Of a DNA stretch of 53,045 nucleotides, positions 34,295-44,481 are shown one piece after another. Each line of letters starts with the position of its first letter. Within the stretch, counting starts at the first letter, position 1. The notes under the pieces are model-generated. The model was not told where the DNA came from, made no database searches, and worked only from the letters and a program-made list of their open reading frames with translations. A program made the position numbers and the translations under genes. Source of the DNA: Promicromonospora umidemergens (GTDB lineage Bacteria; Actinomycetota; Actinomycetes; Actinomycetales; Cellulomonadaceae); the NCBI RefSeq assembly GCF_024171995.1, contig NZ_JAMTCT010000031.1:1-53045 (forward strand). Direction: 5' to 3'.

Positions 34295-35893
34295 TCAGCG
34301 CCGCATCTCCGTGAGGTTTCCCGCCGTGTCGAGGCGGATCTCCGCGTCCAGACCCAGCCGGTCCAGGAACGCCCCGTCGTGGCTCACCACCAGCAGCGCT
34401 CCCCGGTACGCCGACAGCGCGTCCACCAGCTGGTCGGTGCTGGCTGTGTCCAGGTTGTTCGTCGGCTCGTCCAGCACGAGGAGCTGTGCCGGCGGGTCCG
34501 CCAGGAGCAGCCGCGCCAGCGCGACCCGGAACCGCTCGCCGCCCGAGAGCGTGGCGACCGGCCGGTCCACCGCCGCGCCCCGCACCAGGAACCGGGCCAG
34601 CCGGTTGCGCAGCTCCCCCGGCGGCACGTGCGGCGCGCCCTCCCGCACGGCCTCCAGCACGGTAGTCGCCTCGGGCAGCACGTCGACCCGCTGCGGCAGA
34701 TAGGCGACACGCTCCGTGAGCAGCTCGCCCACCGCCGTCGGCCCGCCCGCCAGCAGCCGCTCCAGCACAGTCGTCTTGCCCACGCCGTTCGGGCCCGTCA
34801 GGGCTAACCGCTCCGGACCCTGGACCACGATCTCCCGGCCGTCCGCACCGCGCAGCACCGCCAGCCGCCGCCCGGCGGGCACCCCCGGGTCGGGCAGGTC
34901 CACGAAGATCCGGTCGTCGTCCCGCACCGCCCGCTCCGCCTGGTCCACCGCCGCCCGGGCCGAGCCCACCTTGTCGTCGAGCATCCCCCGCCGCGAACCC
35001 TGCGACTTCTCCGCGCCGTTGCGGCGGTCGTTGATCACCGCCTTCACGTACCTGCTGTTCGCGGCGTCCTTGCGACCCTTGCGCTCGCTGTGCGCTATCC
35101 GCTCCTCCGCCTCGATCCGCTGCCGCTTCTCCCGGCGCAGCGTCTGCTCGGCCGCGCGCAGCGTCTGCGCCGCCGCCTCCTGCTGCACCTCCAGCCACTC
35201 CCGGAACGCCGAGTACGGACCGCCGAAGGTGGTCAGCGAGCCTGCGCGCAGCTCCGCCGTCTCGTCCATCAGCTCCAGCAGCGCCAGGTCGTGCGAGACG
35301 ACGACGAGCGCGCCCCGCCAGCCCCGCACGAGCTCGTAGAGGCGCTCGCGGGCAGCGCCGTCGAGGTTGTTCGTCGGCTCGTCGAGCAGCGCGACGGCGC
35401 CGCCCCCGCTCGCCTGCCGCAGCCGCACCCCGGTGATCGCGGTGAGCACGGTCTCGCCGCCCGACAGCGTCGCGACCGAGCGGTCCAGCCCCGTGGGCAG
35501 ACCGGTGGCCGAGAGCAGGGCGGCCGCCCGCTCCTCGACGTCCCAGTCGTCGCCGACCACGTCGAAGTGCGCGGGATCGACGTCGCCCGACTCGATGGCG
35601 CGCAGCGCGCGCACGACCGGCGAGATGCCGAGCAGGTCGGCGACCGTGGCATCGAGATCGAGCGTGATCCGCTGCGGCAGGTAGTCGGCGGTCCCGCTCA
35701 GGGTGACCTTGCCCGACGTCGGCGTGAGGAGCCCCGCGACCAGGCGCAGCAGGGTGGACTTGCCCGCCCCGTTGAGGCCGGTCAGGCCCGTGCGGCCGCG
35801 GCCGAAGGAACCGGAGACGTGGTCGAGCGCGACGGCGCCGTCGGGCCAGGCGAAGGTGACGTCGTGCAGCACGACGGAAGGGTTGGACAACAT
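34295..35893 (-). CDS. ABC-F family ATPase (ribosome-protection/antibiotic-resistance type)
   Basis: 532 residues, two ABC domains without membrane segments. First domain: Walker A GLNGAGKST, signature LSGGE, Walker B ALLDEPTNNLD. Second: GPNGVGKTT, LSGGERFRV, LLVLDEPTNNLD. The linker (~240-320) is long, basic and helical (EKRQRIEAEERIAHSERKGR), as in ABC-F proteins that reach into the ribosomal exit site. Such proteins often displace antibiotics. A leader ORF upstream can mask its ribosome site, which supports an inducible resistance role. Substrate antibiotic unknown. Confidence 0.92.
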   Translation of the reverse strand: MLSNPSVVLHDVTFAWPDGAVALDHVSGSFGRGRTGLTGLNGAGKSTLLRLVAGLLTPTSGKVTLSGTADYLPQRITLDLDATVADLLGISPVVRALRAIESGDVDPAHFDVVGDDWDVEERAAALLSATGLPTGLDRSVATLSGGETVLTAITGVRLRQASGGGAVALLDEPTNNLDGAARERLYELVRGWRGALVVVSHDLALLELMDETAELRAGSLTTFGGPYSAFREWLEVQQEAAAQTLRAAEQTLRREKRQRIEAEERIAHSERKGRKDAANSRYVKAVINDRRNGAEKSQGSRRGMLDDKVGSARAAVDQAERAVRDDDRIFVDLPDPGVPAGRRLAVLRGADGREIVVQGPERLALTGPNGVGKTTVLERLLAGGPTAVGELLTERVAYLPQRVDVLPEATTVLEAVREGAPHVPPGELRNRLARFLVRGAAVDRPVATLSGGERFRVALARLLLADPPAQLLVLDEPTNNLDTASTDQLVDALSAYRGALLVVSHDGAFLDRLGLDAEIRLDTAGNLTEMRR

Positions 35894-36005
35894 GGAAGGA
35901 CTCCCGGGTGGTGGCTGGTGCCGACGCCGGGATGCCGCAACGGATGGTGCGGCGGGACAGGCGTCAGCGCGAGGTGGTCTCGTACCGGGAGATGCCTGTC
36001 ATCAC
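35893..36005 (-). promoter_or_regulatory. Translation attenuator of the ABC-F gene
   Basis: The Shine-Dalgarno of the ABC-F gene (CCGGGAG, 35907-35901; 7 nt before the ATG) is exactly complementary to CTCCCGG at 35991-35985 inside an upstream 12-codon leader ORF. When pairing occurs the ribosome site is hidden. A ribosome stalled in the leader would free it. Competing structures include ACAGGC/GCCTGT around the leader and GCCGCA/TGCGGC between leader and gene. Classic arrangement for drug-induced resistance genes. Confidence 0.65.
35964..36002 (-). CDS. Leader peptide MTGISRYETTSR upstream of the ABC-F gene
   Basis: ATG at 36002 with AAGGA 6 nt upstream and stop at 35964-35966; 12 residues, MTGISRYETTSR. 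Codons 4-7 (ISRY) contain the sequence that pairs with the ABC-F ribosome site, so translation of the leader controls downstream initiation. Its ribosome site and position support real translation, though no experiment is available here. Confidence 0.62.
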   Translation of the reverse strand: MTGISRYETTSR

Positions 36006-36134
36006 AGTCCTTCGGGTCGCTCCCTCACACCGCGGAACGCCCGCAGGAGCAGAGAGAGCCTGACACGGCCCCACGCCGGGGCGCAACGTGATTTGCGGCG
36101 CCCATGCCGCGCACCACGGTGCGCCCCGGCGAGC

Positions 36135-36596
36135 TCAGCGCCCGGTCAGGACCGCCCAGCGGATCCGCTCGCTGCGCAGGAACAGCGCGGCCCAGAGCGC
36201 CACGGCGTAGAGGACCGGCGTGAGCACGTGCGCCACCGTGTCCTCCATCCGGATGTGTGCCGCGACCGCGCCGCCCAGGTATGCGGTCAGGAGCAGGGCG
36301 CCGAGGAACGCCGTCCACGGCACCACGTAGAGCACTACCCCCACTGCCTGCAGCACGCCGATCAGGAGGACGGCCGAGGCCGGGTAGCCGATGGCCTCGA
36401 ACATGCCGACGGACCGCTCGGACTCGGTGAGCTGGCCGAAGGCGCCCTGACCAAGGTTCGCTGCGATCGCCAGGGTGACTATCCAGCCGAGCACGGGAGC
36501 CGCCCGCTCGGCGAGCGCCCGCCACGGGGCCGGTTCTGAGTGCTGTCCCGCTGCGGTCCTGACTACCTCGGTGGGGCCGGGAGCATCGATGGTCAT
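36135..36596 (-). CDS. DoxX-like small membrane protein
   Basis: 153 residues with four membrane segments. The sequences LGWIVTLAIAANLGQGAFGQ, MFEAIGYPASAVLLIGVLQA and LLLTAYLGGAVAAHIR match the DoxX-like family. The ATG at 36596 has GGAG 8 nt upstream. Such proteins are often linked to redox or thiol stress; the exact role is unknown. Its promoter region contains a CCTAA-TTAGG palindrome. Confidence 0.8.
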   Translation of the reverse strand: MTIDAPGPTEVVRTAAGQHSEPAPWRALAERAAPVLGWIVTLAIAANLGQGAFGQLTESERSVGMFEAIGYPASAVLLIGVLQAVGVVLYVVPWTAFLGALLLTAYLGGAVAAHIRMEDTVAHVLTPVLYAVALWAALFLRSERIRWAVLTGR

Positions 36597-36675
36597 GTCG
36601 TGGTCTCCGTTTCGTGCGACGTCAGCGGCGCGGTCACGTCGAAACGTAGGACGCGACGTCGCCGCAGCCCACGGC

Positions 36676-36689
36676 CCTAAACGATTAGG
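36676..36689. promoter_or_regulatory. Palindrome CCTAAACGATTAGG upstream of the DoxX-like gene
   Basis: CCTAA and TTAGG are exact inverted copies with a 4-bp centre, 80-90 bp upstream of the gene start. This is a plausible operator for a small dimeric repressor. No regulator gene is adjacent. Confidence 0.35.
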
Positions 36690-36721
36690 CACGCGAACTC
36701 GCACCCGAGCGGTCCGCACGA

Positions 36722-36739
36722 GGAGGCGACGCCGCCTCC
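36722..36739 (-). terminator. Hairpin terminator after the ABC permease gene
   Basis: GGAGGCG and CGCCTCC form a perfect 7-bp stem with a 4-nt loop, 14 nt downstream of the permease stop on the minus strand. It would end the LolA-like/ATPase/permease transcript. No U-run. Confidence 0.55.
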
Positions 36740-36753
36740 CCGCGCGGGAGCGC

Positions 36754-37713
36754 TCAGCCGTCCCTGGTCGTGAGGCGGGCGTAGGCCACCGACAGCCCGA
36801 TGACGAGGTAGCACACCGCCCGGAACGCTCCCTCGACCAGGCCGTCGAACGACACCGGGTCCCGGATCAGGTCGACCAGGCTGGTCAGCGACGACGGCAG
36901 CAGGTAGGGATGGAGCCAGTCCAGCGCCGGGATCTGCATCAGGACCACGGAGACGATCAGGCCGCCGAGCACGCCGACCACGACCAGCATCGGGTGCTCC
37001 GTGGAGGCCGAGATCGCGAGGGCCACAGCACCGACAGCCATCAGGTAGATGGTCGCCCAGGCGACGGCGACGGCCAGCCGCCACAGCACGCCGCCGACCG
37101 ACAGCTCCGTCCCGGACATCGACACCAGGCCGTCGGTCCCGGCAAGGAGGAACCCCGTCACCAGGCCCGACGTGACGACCAGCCCGGCCGCGACCAGCGC
37201 GACGACAAGCACGCCCACCGTCTTGACCAGCAGCAGCCGACCGCGGCTCACGGGCGCGAGCAGCCAGCCGCGCAGCGCGCCGTGGGACTGCTCACCGGCC
37301 AGCGCATCGCCGGCCGCCATCGCCACCGTGAGCGGCAGCAGGAGCATCAGGAGCGTCATGAGCGACCCCAGCGGCAGCACGAAGGCGCTGGTGGCCATCG
37401 TCACGAAGATCGGTGGTCCCCCGCCGGCCCCTGGCGCACCACCTGGACCGGCGTCGACCGGGGCGGCGGTGGCGCCGTCCAGCGTCAGGTCCACGGCCAC
37501 GCCGGTGATCACCGGGAGCAGGACCAGCAGGCCCAGCACGGCCAGCGTCCTCGGTCGCCGGAAGATCCACCGCACCTCTGCCCGCAGCAGACGCCCGATC
37601 GGGGCGCGCCGGCGAACGGGCGACGCCTCGGGCGGGACGGCGTCGGCGTCCGGCGCGGCAGCCCGGCCCTGTACAGCCGCGCCTCGGGCAGCCACCGGGC
37701 CCTGGGTGGTCAT
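36754..37713 (-). CDS. ABC transporter permease (ABC-2 type)
   Basis: 319 residues. A basic, Pro/Ala-rich cytoplasmic N-terminus (~45 residues) precedes six membrane segments, with a large Gly/Pro-rich external loop (~85-105; GPGGAPGAGGGPP). AGDALAGEQSHGALRGWLLAPV is typical of ABC-2 permeases of the NatB/CcmB type. The ATG overlaps the ATPase stop (ATGA). With the ATPase it forms a complete transporter. Confidence 0.85.
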   Translation of the reverse strand: MTTQGPVAARGAAVQGRAAAPDADAVPPEASPVRRRAPIGRLLRAEVRWIFRRPRTLAVLGLLVLLPVITGVAVDLTLDGATAAPVDAGPGGAPGAGGGPPIFVTMATSAFVLPLGSLMTLLMLLLPLTVAMAAGDALAGEQSHGALRGWLLAPVSRGRLLLVKTVGVLVVALVAAGLVVTSGLVTGFLLAGTDGLVSMSGTELSVGGVLWRLAVAVAWATIYLMAVGAVALAISASTEHPMLVVVGVLGGLIVSVVLMQIPALDWLHPYLLPSSLTSLVDLIRDPVSFDGLVEGAFRAVCYLVIGLSVAYARLTTRDG

Positions 37714-38723
37714 CGCACCAACTCCGGCTCGTCAGGGTCGAGCTCGCCGACCAGCTCACCGACGTCGTGCGTCAGCCGCGCGAAGGCGTCCTCCAGCCCG
37801 GCGCGCTCCCGGCGGGCCTCGTCCACCCGCGCACCGGCACGGACCAGCGTCTCGATCACGGTCGCAGGCGCCGTCGTCGTGATGTCCACACGGACGCCGT
37901 CGGGCGCGAGCCGCGCCGGGATCCGGTGGTCCCGCAGGGCATCAACGGCCGATGCGCCGTCGGGCGTGGACACGAACAGCGTGGGACTGCCGGACTCCAG
38001 CAGGTCGTCCAGCGCGCCCTGCGCCACGACGACGCCCTGGTTGAGCACGACCACGTGGGTGCAGGTCGCCTCGACCTCCGCCAGGAGGTGGGACGACACG
38101 AGCACGGTCACCCCGTTGGCCTGCAGCTCCGCGATGATCCGGCGGACCTCCTGCGTGCCTGCCGGGTCGAGGCCGTTCGTCGGCTCGTCCAGCACGACGA
38201 GCCTGCGCGGGACCAGCAGCGCCGAGGCGAGGCCCAGCCGCTGCTTCATGCCGAGGGAGTACGCGCGGTACTTCCGCCTGGCGGCGTCCGCGAGGCCCAC
38301 CCGCTCCAGCGCCGCGGACACGGCGCCGTCCAGCTCCCTGCCGGACAGGAGCGGCTCGGCGGCGGCGAGCCGCTGCAGGTTCTCCCGGCCGGACAGGAAC
38401 GGATGGAACCCCGGACCCTCCACCAGCGCCCCGACGTGCGGGAGCACCCGGTCCGCCGACCTCGGCATCGGCATGCCAAGGAGCTCGATCTCCCCTTCCG
38501 TCGGCTCGACGAGGCCGAGCAGCATCCGGATGGTCGTCGTCTTGCCGGAGCCGTTGGGCCCCAGCATCCCGACCACCGCGCCCTCCGGGACCTCCAGGTC
38601 CACCCCGTCAACGGCCACCGTGCCGCGATAGACCTTGCGCAGCCCCCGCGTGCGCGCCGCGAGGGCGGTACCGGAGCCGTTCCTGGCCTCCGGTACCGCC
38701 GCTCCGGCACGGGCTGCGGTCAC
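37710..38723 (-). CDS. ABC transporter ATP-binding protein
   Basis: 337 residues. Walker A GPNGSGKTTT, Q-loop region VGALVEGPGFHPFLSG, a deviant signature YSLGMKQRLGLA, Walker B VVLDEPTNGLDP and switch His in VSSHLLAEVE. The C-terminal ~100 residues (ESGSPTLFVS on) are a DrrA/BcrA-like regulatory extension. Its GTG overlaps the stop of the LolA-like gene (GTGA), and its stop overlaps the permease start, so three genes are coupled. Resembles lantibiotic/bacitracin-type exporters. Confidence 0.92.
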   Translation of the reverse strand: MTAARAGAAVPEARNGSGTALAARTRGLRKVYRGTVAVDGVDLEVPEGAVVGMLGPNGSGKTTTIRMLLGLVEPTEGEIELLGMPMPRSADRVLPHVGALVEGPGFHPFLSGRENLQRLAAAEPLLSGRELDGAVSAALERVGLADAARRKYRAYSLGMKQRLGLASALLVPRRLVVLDEPTNGLDPAGTQEVRRIIAELQANGVTVLVSSHLLAEVEATCTHVVVLNQGVVVAQGALDDLLESGSPTLFVSTPDGASAVDALRDHRIPARLAPDGVRVDITTTAPATVIETLVRAGARVDEARRERAGLEDAFARLTHDVGELVGELDPDEPELVR

Positions 38724-39808
38724 TGCTGGACCGCGCCGTCGGTGTCGAGGGCGTCGACGAGCACCTGCCGCGGCACCGCCCCCGCCGCGATACGACCGTC
38801 GTCGGTGACGACCGCGCCGCCGACGGCGACCTGGACGTGCGTCCCGGTACCGAACTCGCCGGTCACGGGCTGCCCGACCTGCGCGAGGATCCCACCGAGA
38901 TCCTGCCCGTCCTCGACCGCTGCCTCGGTCGGCAGGTCGTCGGGAGCCTCGCCGATCACCACCGTGTCCCAGCCCTCGCCGACCGTCGACGCGTACTGCC
39001 CGACGTCGTCACGGCCCTTGGCGTCGCGGGCGGAGCCGACGGCGTCGTCGGCCTCGGTGGTCTCGACCTCAGCGCCCTCCGGCGGCGTGAACTCGAACAG
39101 GTCCGCGTCCTGCGCACCGACCTCGAACTCGACGAAGCCGAGCGACAGCACCGGTTCGGACCTGCCGTTGGCAAACACGTCGAACCGCAGCGGGACCCGC
39201 GTCTCCTCGTCGACAGCGATCGTGATCTCCCGCAGCAGGGTCTTCTCCGTCGGCTTGGGCGTGAGCACGAGCTCGTACGCGGCGCGGTCGGCGACCCGCG
39301 CCGTGCCGTCGACGGCGATGTCGCTCGTCGGACGCAGACGCTCGATGATCTCCGCCGCCGCCTCGGACGGGTCGGCCAGCTCGGCCTCTGCGTGCCCCCT
39401 TGCCGCTGCGGCATCGGCCTCGTCCCAGGTGAAGCGCTTCGCCGAGTGCTCGCGCGAGTCGTAGGCCCACGCCTCGTCGCTGCCCTTGACGAACGTCAGC
39501 TCGGACGCCTCCCGCTCGACCTGGACGCGCGCGCTCTCCTCGCCGTCGTGGAAAACCCGGACCGACTCGAAGTCGAGCGCCTCTGTGCCGGGCACGGCGG
39601 GCAGCCCGAGCTCGTTCTGCATCTCGGCCACACCGGAGAACGCGGGCGCCCGTGCCGCGAGCGCCGAGGTGACCAGCTCCTCCGCGCCGATCGCCGGCAG
39701 CACCGGGTCGTCGTCCGCGCCGGCGGGCAGCGTGCTCAGCGCCAGGCCTGCGATCCCTACCGTGATGCCTGCCCCTGCGGCGACCAGTGCCTTCGTCCTC
39801 GGCCCCAT
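38720..39808 (-). CDS. Secreted LolA-like (outer-membrane lipoprotein-sorting-type) protein
   Basis: 362 residues, acidic. A signal peptide covers residues ~1-30 (LVAAGAGITVGIAGLAL then AGADDDP). The middle has the pattern of the LolA/DUF2092 fold: AWAYDSREHSAKRFTWDEAD, YELVLTPKPTE, VPLRFDVFANGRSEPVLSLGF. It carries no lipobox Cys. Actinobacteria lack a Lol pathway, so it more likely binds a lipid or acts as a sensor for the adjacent two-component system. The ATG at 39808 has AAGGAG 6 nt upstream. Coupled to the ABC transporter genes. Confidence 0.78.
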   Translation of the reverse strand: MGPRTKALVAAGAGITVGIAGLALSTLPAGADDDPVLPAIGAEELVTSALAARAPAFSGVAEMQNELGLPAVPGTEALDFESVRVFHDGEESARVQVEREASELTFVKGSDEAWAYDSREHSAKRFTWDEADAAAARGHAEAELADPSEAAAEIIERLRPTSDIAVDGTARVADRAAYELVLTPKPTEKTLLREITIAVDEETRVPLRFDVFANGRSEPVLSLGFVEFEVGAQDADLFEFTPPEGAEVETTEADDAVGSARDAKGRDDVGQYASTVGEGWDTVVIGEAPDDLPTEAAVEDGQDLGGILAQVGQPVTGEFGTGTHVQVAVGGAVVTDDGRIAAGAVPRQVLVDALDTDGAVQQ

Positions 39809-39970
39809 GTCCAGCTCCTTCGCTCTTCGACCAGTGTGCTGCATCCGACACGTCAACGATGCGCCCTGCCCGCTGAGACCTCCCTCAGGTAGCGGTCGCA
39901 TGCCGAGGTCGTGACCTTCAGCGTCCGAAGATGCTCCGGGAAGGGCCCCGCATACGGCATGCTGGCAGGC

Positions 39971-40654
39971 ATGAGGCCGCAGATACTGGTGGTCGACGAC
40001 GAGCCGGGCGTGCGCAAGGCGCTGGACCGCGGGCTGCGCGCCGAGGGCATGGACGTCACGGTCGCCGCCGACGGGCCGACGGCGCTGCGGCTGGCGCGCA
40101 CCGGGTCGTTCGACGCGATCCTGCTGGACATCATGCTTCCCGGCCTGTCCGGGTACCGCGTGCTGGAGGAGCTACGGGCCGACGGGATCGCGACACCCGT
40201 GCTGCTCGTGTCGGCGAAGGACGGCGAGGTGGACCAGGCCGACGGCCTGGACCTCGGCGCCGACGGCTACGTGGTCAAACCGTTCTCCTTCGTGGTGCTG
40301 CTCGCTCAGCTGCGCGCCACCCTGCGCCGCGCCGCCACGGGAACCCCGCGGGACCTGATCCGGGTCGGGCCGCTGACGATCGACCGGGAGGCACGCACCG
40401 TGCGGTACGACGACGCCGACGTCCCCTTGAGCCCCCGTGAGTACACGCTGCTGGAGGTGCTGGCGACCCGCGCGGGGACCGTCCGGACCAAGCAGGAGCT
40501 GCTGAACGAGGTGTGGGGCGACGAGTGGGCCGCCACGAGGAACGTCGTGGAGGTGTACATCGGCTACCTGCGCCGCAAGCTGTCCGCCGCCGGTGCCGAC
40601 GGTCTGGTCCGGACCGTGCGGGGCCACGGGTACCAGCTCGGGGACCCGCTCTAG
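39971..40654 (+). CDS. OmpR-family response regulator
   Basis: 227 residues. Receiver domain with ILVVDDEPGVRKAL, phosphoacceptor Asp in ILLDIMLPG (~52), Thr/Ser in LLVSAKD and Lys in VVKPFSF. The C-terminal winged helix has VPLSPREYTLLEVLA and VEVYIGYLRRKL, ending VRTVRGHGYQL. Its stop overlaps the GTG of the histidine kinase (TAGTG). It is divergent from the LolA-like/ABC genes, its likely targets. Confidence 0.94.
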   Translation: MRPQILVVDDEPGVRKALDRGLRAEGMDVTVAADGPTALRLARTGSFDAILLDIMLPGLSGYRVLEELRADGIATPVLLVSAKDGEVDQADGLDLGADGYVVKPFSFVVLLAQLRATLRRAATGTPRDLIRVGPLTIDREARTVRYDDADVPLSPREYTLLEVLATRAGTVRTKQELLNEVWGDEWAATRNVVEVYIGYLRRKLSAAGADGLVRTVRGHGYQLGDPL

Positions 40655-41985
40655 TGCGGGGGTCGCCTGGCGGGCCGTGGGCGGGCCTGTCGTTGCGCCT
40701 GCGGGTCACCACCCTCGCCACGGCGGTGACGCTGGTGTGCCTGCTGGGGCTGGCGACGGTCGCGGGCCAGGGCCTCGGACCGCTGCTGACGCGCGCCATG
40801 GACGACGAGCTCCGGGCGGAGCTGAGCGGCGCCACCCGCGCCGTCGTCGCCGGACGCGCCCCCGTCCCGCCCGACGGCCTGGAGGTGCGCGTCCTGGACA
40901 CCGCCGGGAGCTCTGTCGACGACGGCGCGTCGCCGAACCTCACGCGCGAAGAGGTCCGCACGCTGAAGGCCGGCGGACCGACCACCACCGACGGCCGGGG
41001 GCCGGTCCGGTGGCACGGCGCCGTCGTCACCGCGCCGGACGGGAGCCAGCGGCTCGTCGTCGTCGGGGCCGGTCTCGTGGGGCAGGGCGCCGCCGAGGCC
41101 TCGGGCGGCCGATGGTTGCTCGGCACCGCGCTCGTCGGGGCGGTCGTGGCCGGCGTCGCGATCTGGTTCGCCGTCGGCTCGGCGCTGCGCCCGGTCGCCC
41201 GGATGCGCCAGTCCGTCCGCCGTCTCGCACCCGGCGCCCGCGTGGAGGTGCCCGACGCGGCGGCCGGCGAGCTGCGCGCCCTGGCCGACGACTTCAACTC
41301 CCTGCTGGACCAGCAGGACGCCACCGCGGAACGGCTGCGGCGGTTCACGGGTGACGCGGCGCACGAGCTGCGGTCGCCCGTGGCGTCCATCCGGGTGCAG
41401 TCGGAGGTCGCGGTCGCCAACCTCGATCCGGAGCTCTCGCACGAGGTGCACGCCGACGTCCTCGCGGACGCGGAGCGGCTGTCCGCGCTGCTCGACGGGC
41501 TGCTGGCGCTGGCGCGCTCGGACGCCGGGGAGCTGCCGCCTGCGGAGACCGTCGACCTGGTCGGCGAGGTGCGCGTGGCGGTGGAACGCGTCGGGGAGCA
41601 ACCGGTGCCGGTCGTGGTCAACGCCATGACCGGCCAGGCGTGGGCGGCCGCCGCGCACACCGAGGTCGAGCTGGTCCTCGACAACCTCCTGCGCAATGCC
41701 TGCCGGTACACCCGGACCCGGGTGGTGGTGTCGGTGCTGACCAGCCGGACCAGCGTCCGTGTGCTTGTCGACGACGACGGCCCGGGCGTCCGGCCGGAAC
41801 ACCGGGCGAAGGTCTTCGACCGCTTCTACCGGGTCGCGGACGACCGCGCGCGCTCCTCCGGCGGCGCCGGGCTCGGCCTGGCGCTGGTCGCCGAGCTGGT
41901 CCGCCGGCGCGGCGGGCGGGTCGCCGTGGGCGAGTCGCCCGACGGCGGCGCCCGGTTCACCGTGGTGTGGCCCCGAGCCGGCTGA
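40654..41985 (+). CDS. Sensor histidine kinase
   Basis: 443 residues. An N-terminal membrane segment (~14-35), an external sensor of ~110 residues, a second membrane segment (~155-175), HAMP, then the H-box DAAHELRSPVASI, N-box ELVLDNLLRNACRYT, G1 VDDDGPGV, F-box and G2 GGAGLGLALV. The GTG at 40654 overlaps the response regulator stop. The small external domain and partnership with an ABC transporter suggest envelope or antimicrobial sensing. Confidence 0.93.
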   Translation: MRGSPGGPWAGLSLRLRVTTLATAVTLVCLLGLATVAGQGLGPLLTRAMDDELRAELSGATRAVVAGRAPVPPDGLEVRVLDTAGSSVDDGASPNLTREEVRTLKAGGPTTTDGRGPVRWHGAVVTAPDGSQRLVVVGAGLVGQGAAEASGGRWLLGTALVGAVVAGVAIWFAVGSALRPVARMRQSVRRLAPGARVEVPDAAAGELRALADDFNSLLDQQDATAERLRRFTGDAAHELRSPVASIRVQSEVAVANLDPELSHEVHADVLADAERLSALLDGLLALARSDAGELPPAETVDLVGEVRVAVERVGEQPVPVVVNAMTGQAWAAAAHTEVELVLDNLLRNACRYTRTRVVVSVLTSRTSVRVLVDDDGPGVRPEHRAKVFDRFYRVADDRARSSGGAGLGLALVAELVRRRGGRVAVGESPDGGARFTVVWPRAG

Positions 41986-42011
41986 GCAGCACCCTCAGGC
42001 CCCACCTCGGG

Positions 42012-42584
42012 TCAGGGAGTCTCCGCCGTGATGTACCGCTGCACGGTGGGTGCGAGCCAACCGATCACATCCTCCCTGGACATGTCCGCGGCCGGAGCGA
42101 ACTTCAGCACGTACCGCACCAGCGCCATGCCGAGCACCTGCGAGGCCACGAGCGCGGCACGCCGCTCGGCGTCGGCGGGGTCGGGCACGAACGCCCGGGC
42201 GGCCGGCACGAGCTGGGTGGCGAACACCTGGCGCAGGCGGTCCGAACCGGACTCGTTCGTCACCCCCACGCGCAGCAGGGTCCGCAGCACCGTGTCGCGT
42301 TCCCACAGGTCGAGGAAGTGCGTGACCAGGACGACGCCCAGCTGGTCCGGGTCGAGCTCGCTGAGGTCGGGGAAGTCCAGCTCGACGTCGATCACCGCGG
42401 CGAACAGGCCTTCCTTCGAGCCGTAGTAGCGCATGACCATGGAGGGGTCGATCCCGGCGTCGCGCGCGATGGCGCGCACCGTCGCACGCTCGTAGCCGTC
42501 GGACGCGAAGCGTTCCCTCGCCGCCTCGAGGATCGCGGTGCGGGTCACGTCGGAGCGGCGGCGGGGGCGTTCGGGGCCAGTCAT
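42012..42584 (-). CDS. TetR-family transcriptional regulator
   Basis: 190 residues. The N-terminal HTH is TRTAILEAARERFASDGYER, ATVRAIARDAGIDPSMVMRY and YGSKEGLFAAVI, a classic TetR pattern. The C-terminal ligand domain has LVASQVLGMALVRYVLKF, of the type seen near efflux or monooxygenase genes. It is divergent from a FAD monooxygenase, and two palindromes in between likely serve as its operators. Confidence 0.93.
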   Translation of the reverse strand: MTGPERPRRRSDVTRTAILEAARERFASDGYERATVRAIARDAGIDPSMVMRYYGSKEGLFAAVIDVELDFPDLSELDPDQLGVVLVTHFLDLWERDTVLRTLLRVGVTNESGSDRLRQVFATQLVPAARAFVPDPADAERRAALVASQVLGMALVRYVLKFAPAADMSREDVIGWLAPTVQRYITAETP

Positions 42585-42598
42585 GCCAACAACTGTAT

Positions 42599-42614
42599 GC
42601 CAACGGTCGTTGAC
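42599..42614. promoter_or_regulatory. TetR-type operator 1
   Basis: GCCAACGGTCGTTGAC is an inverted repeat (GCCAAC then GTTGAC, one mismatch) with a 4-bp centre, 14 bp upstream of the regulator start. A further half site GCCAAC lies at 42585-42590. Confidence 0.65.
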
Positions 42615-42640
42615 TTCGCCGCCAGGACCTGGCTACCGTG

Positions 42641-42656
42641 GCCAACAGGCGTTGGC
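42641..42656. promoter_or_regulatory. TetR-type operator 2
   Basis: GCCAACAGGCGTTGGC is a perfect inverted repeat with the same arms and 4-bp centre as operator 1, centred 42 bp away. Another half site GTTGGC lies at 42665-42670, close to the monooxygenase ribosome site. Binding would repress both divergent genes. Confidence 0.72.
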
Positions 42657-42691
42657 AAACAACCGTTGGCCACGCACCGGAGGAGGACATC

Positions 42692-44125
<1,434 letters not shown>

Positions 44126-44481
44126 ACGCGATGACCACGACGACGATCCACACGACGAAGAACCCACCGATCAGGCCTACGTTGATCCAGCCGAGGATCA
44201 GGCCGGCCGTCGCCAGTCCGGGGTTGTTCGCCTGCCCCTGCCGGACCGCTCTCTTGCTCGCGTTGCCCGTGACGATCGCGACGATACCCAGGACTACCGG
44301 GCAGAGGATCCAGCTCAGGATGCCCGTCACCAGGGACCAGACACCCAGGTCGTTCTTCGGCGGAGAGACCGTGTAGACGTACTGGGGCTGGGGAACGACC
44401 TGCGAAGGCTGCGGCCCGGACAGGTACGGCTGCAGCTGCCCCGACGCCTGCTCAGGCCGCACCGGGCGGCTCGGAGCACTG

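Noticed and set aside
39841-39935. Short palindromes (for example AGGTCGTGACCT) between the LolA-like gene and the response regulator
   Set aside because: They are brief and overlap GC-rich sequence; no pair or spacing supports a specific operator, so I did not list them.
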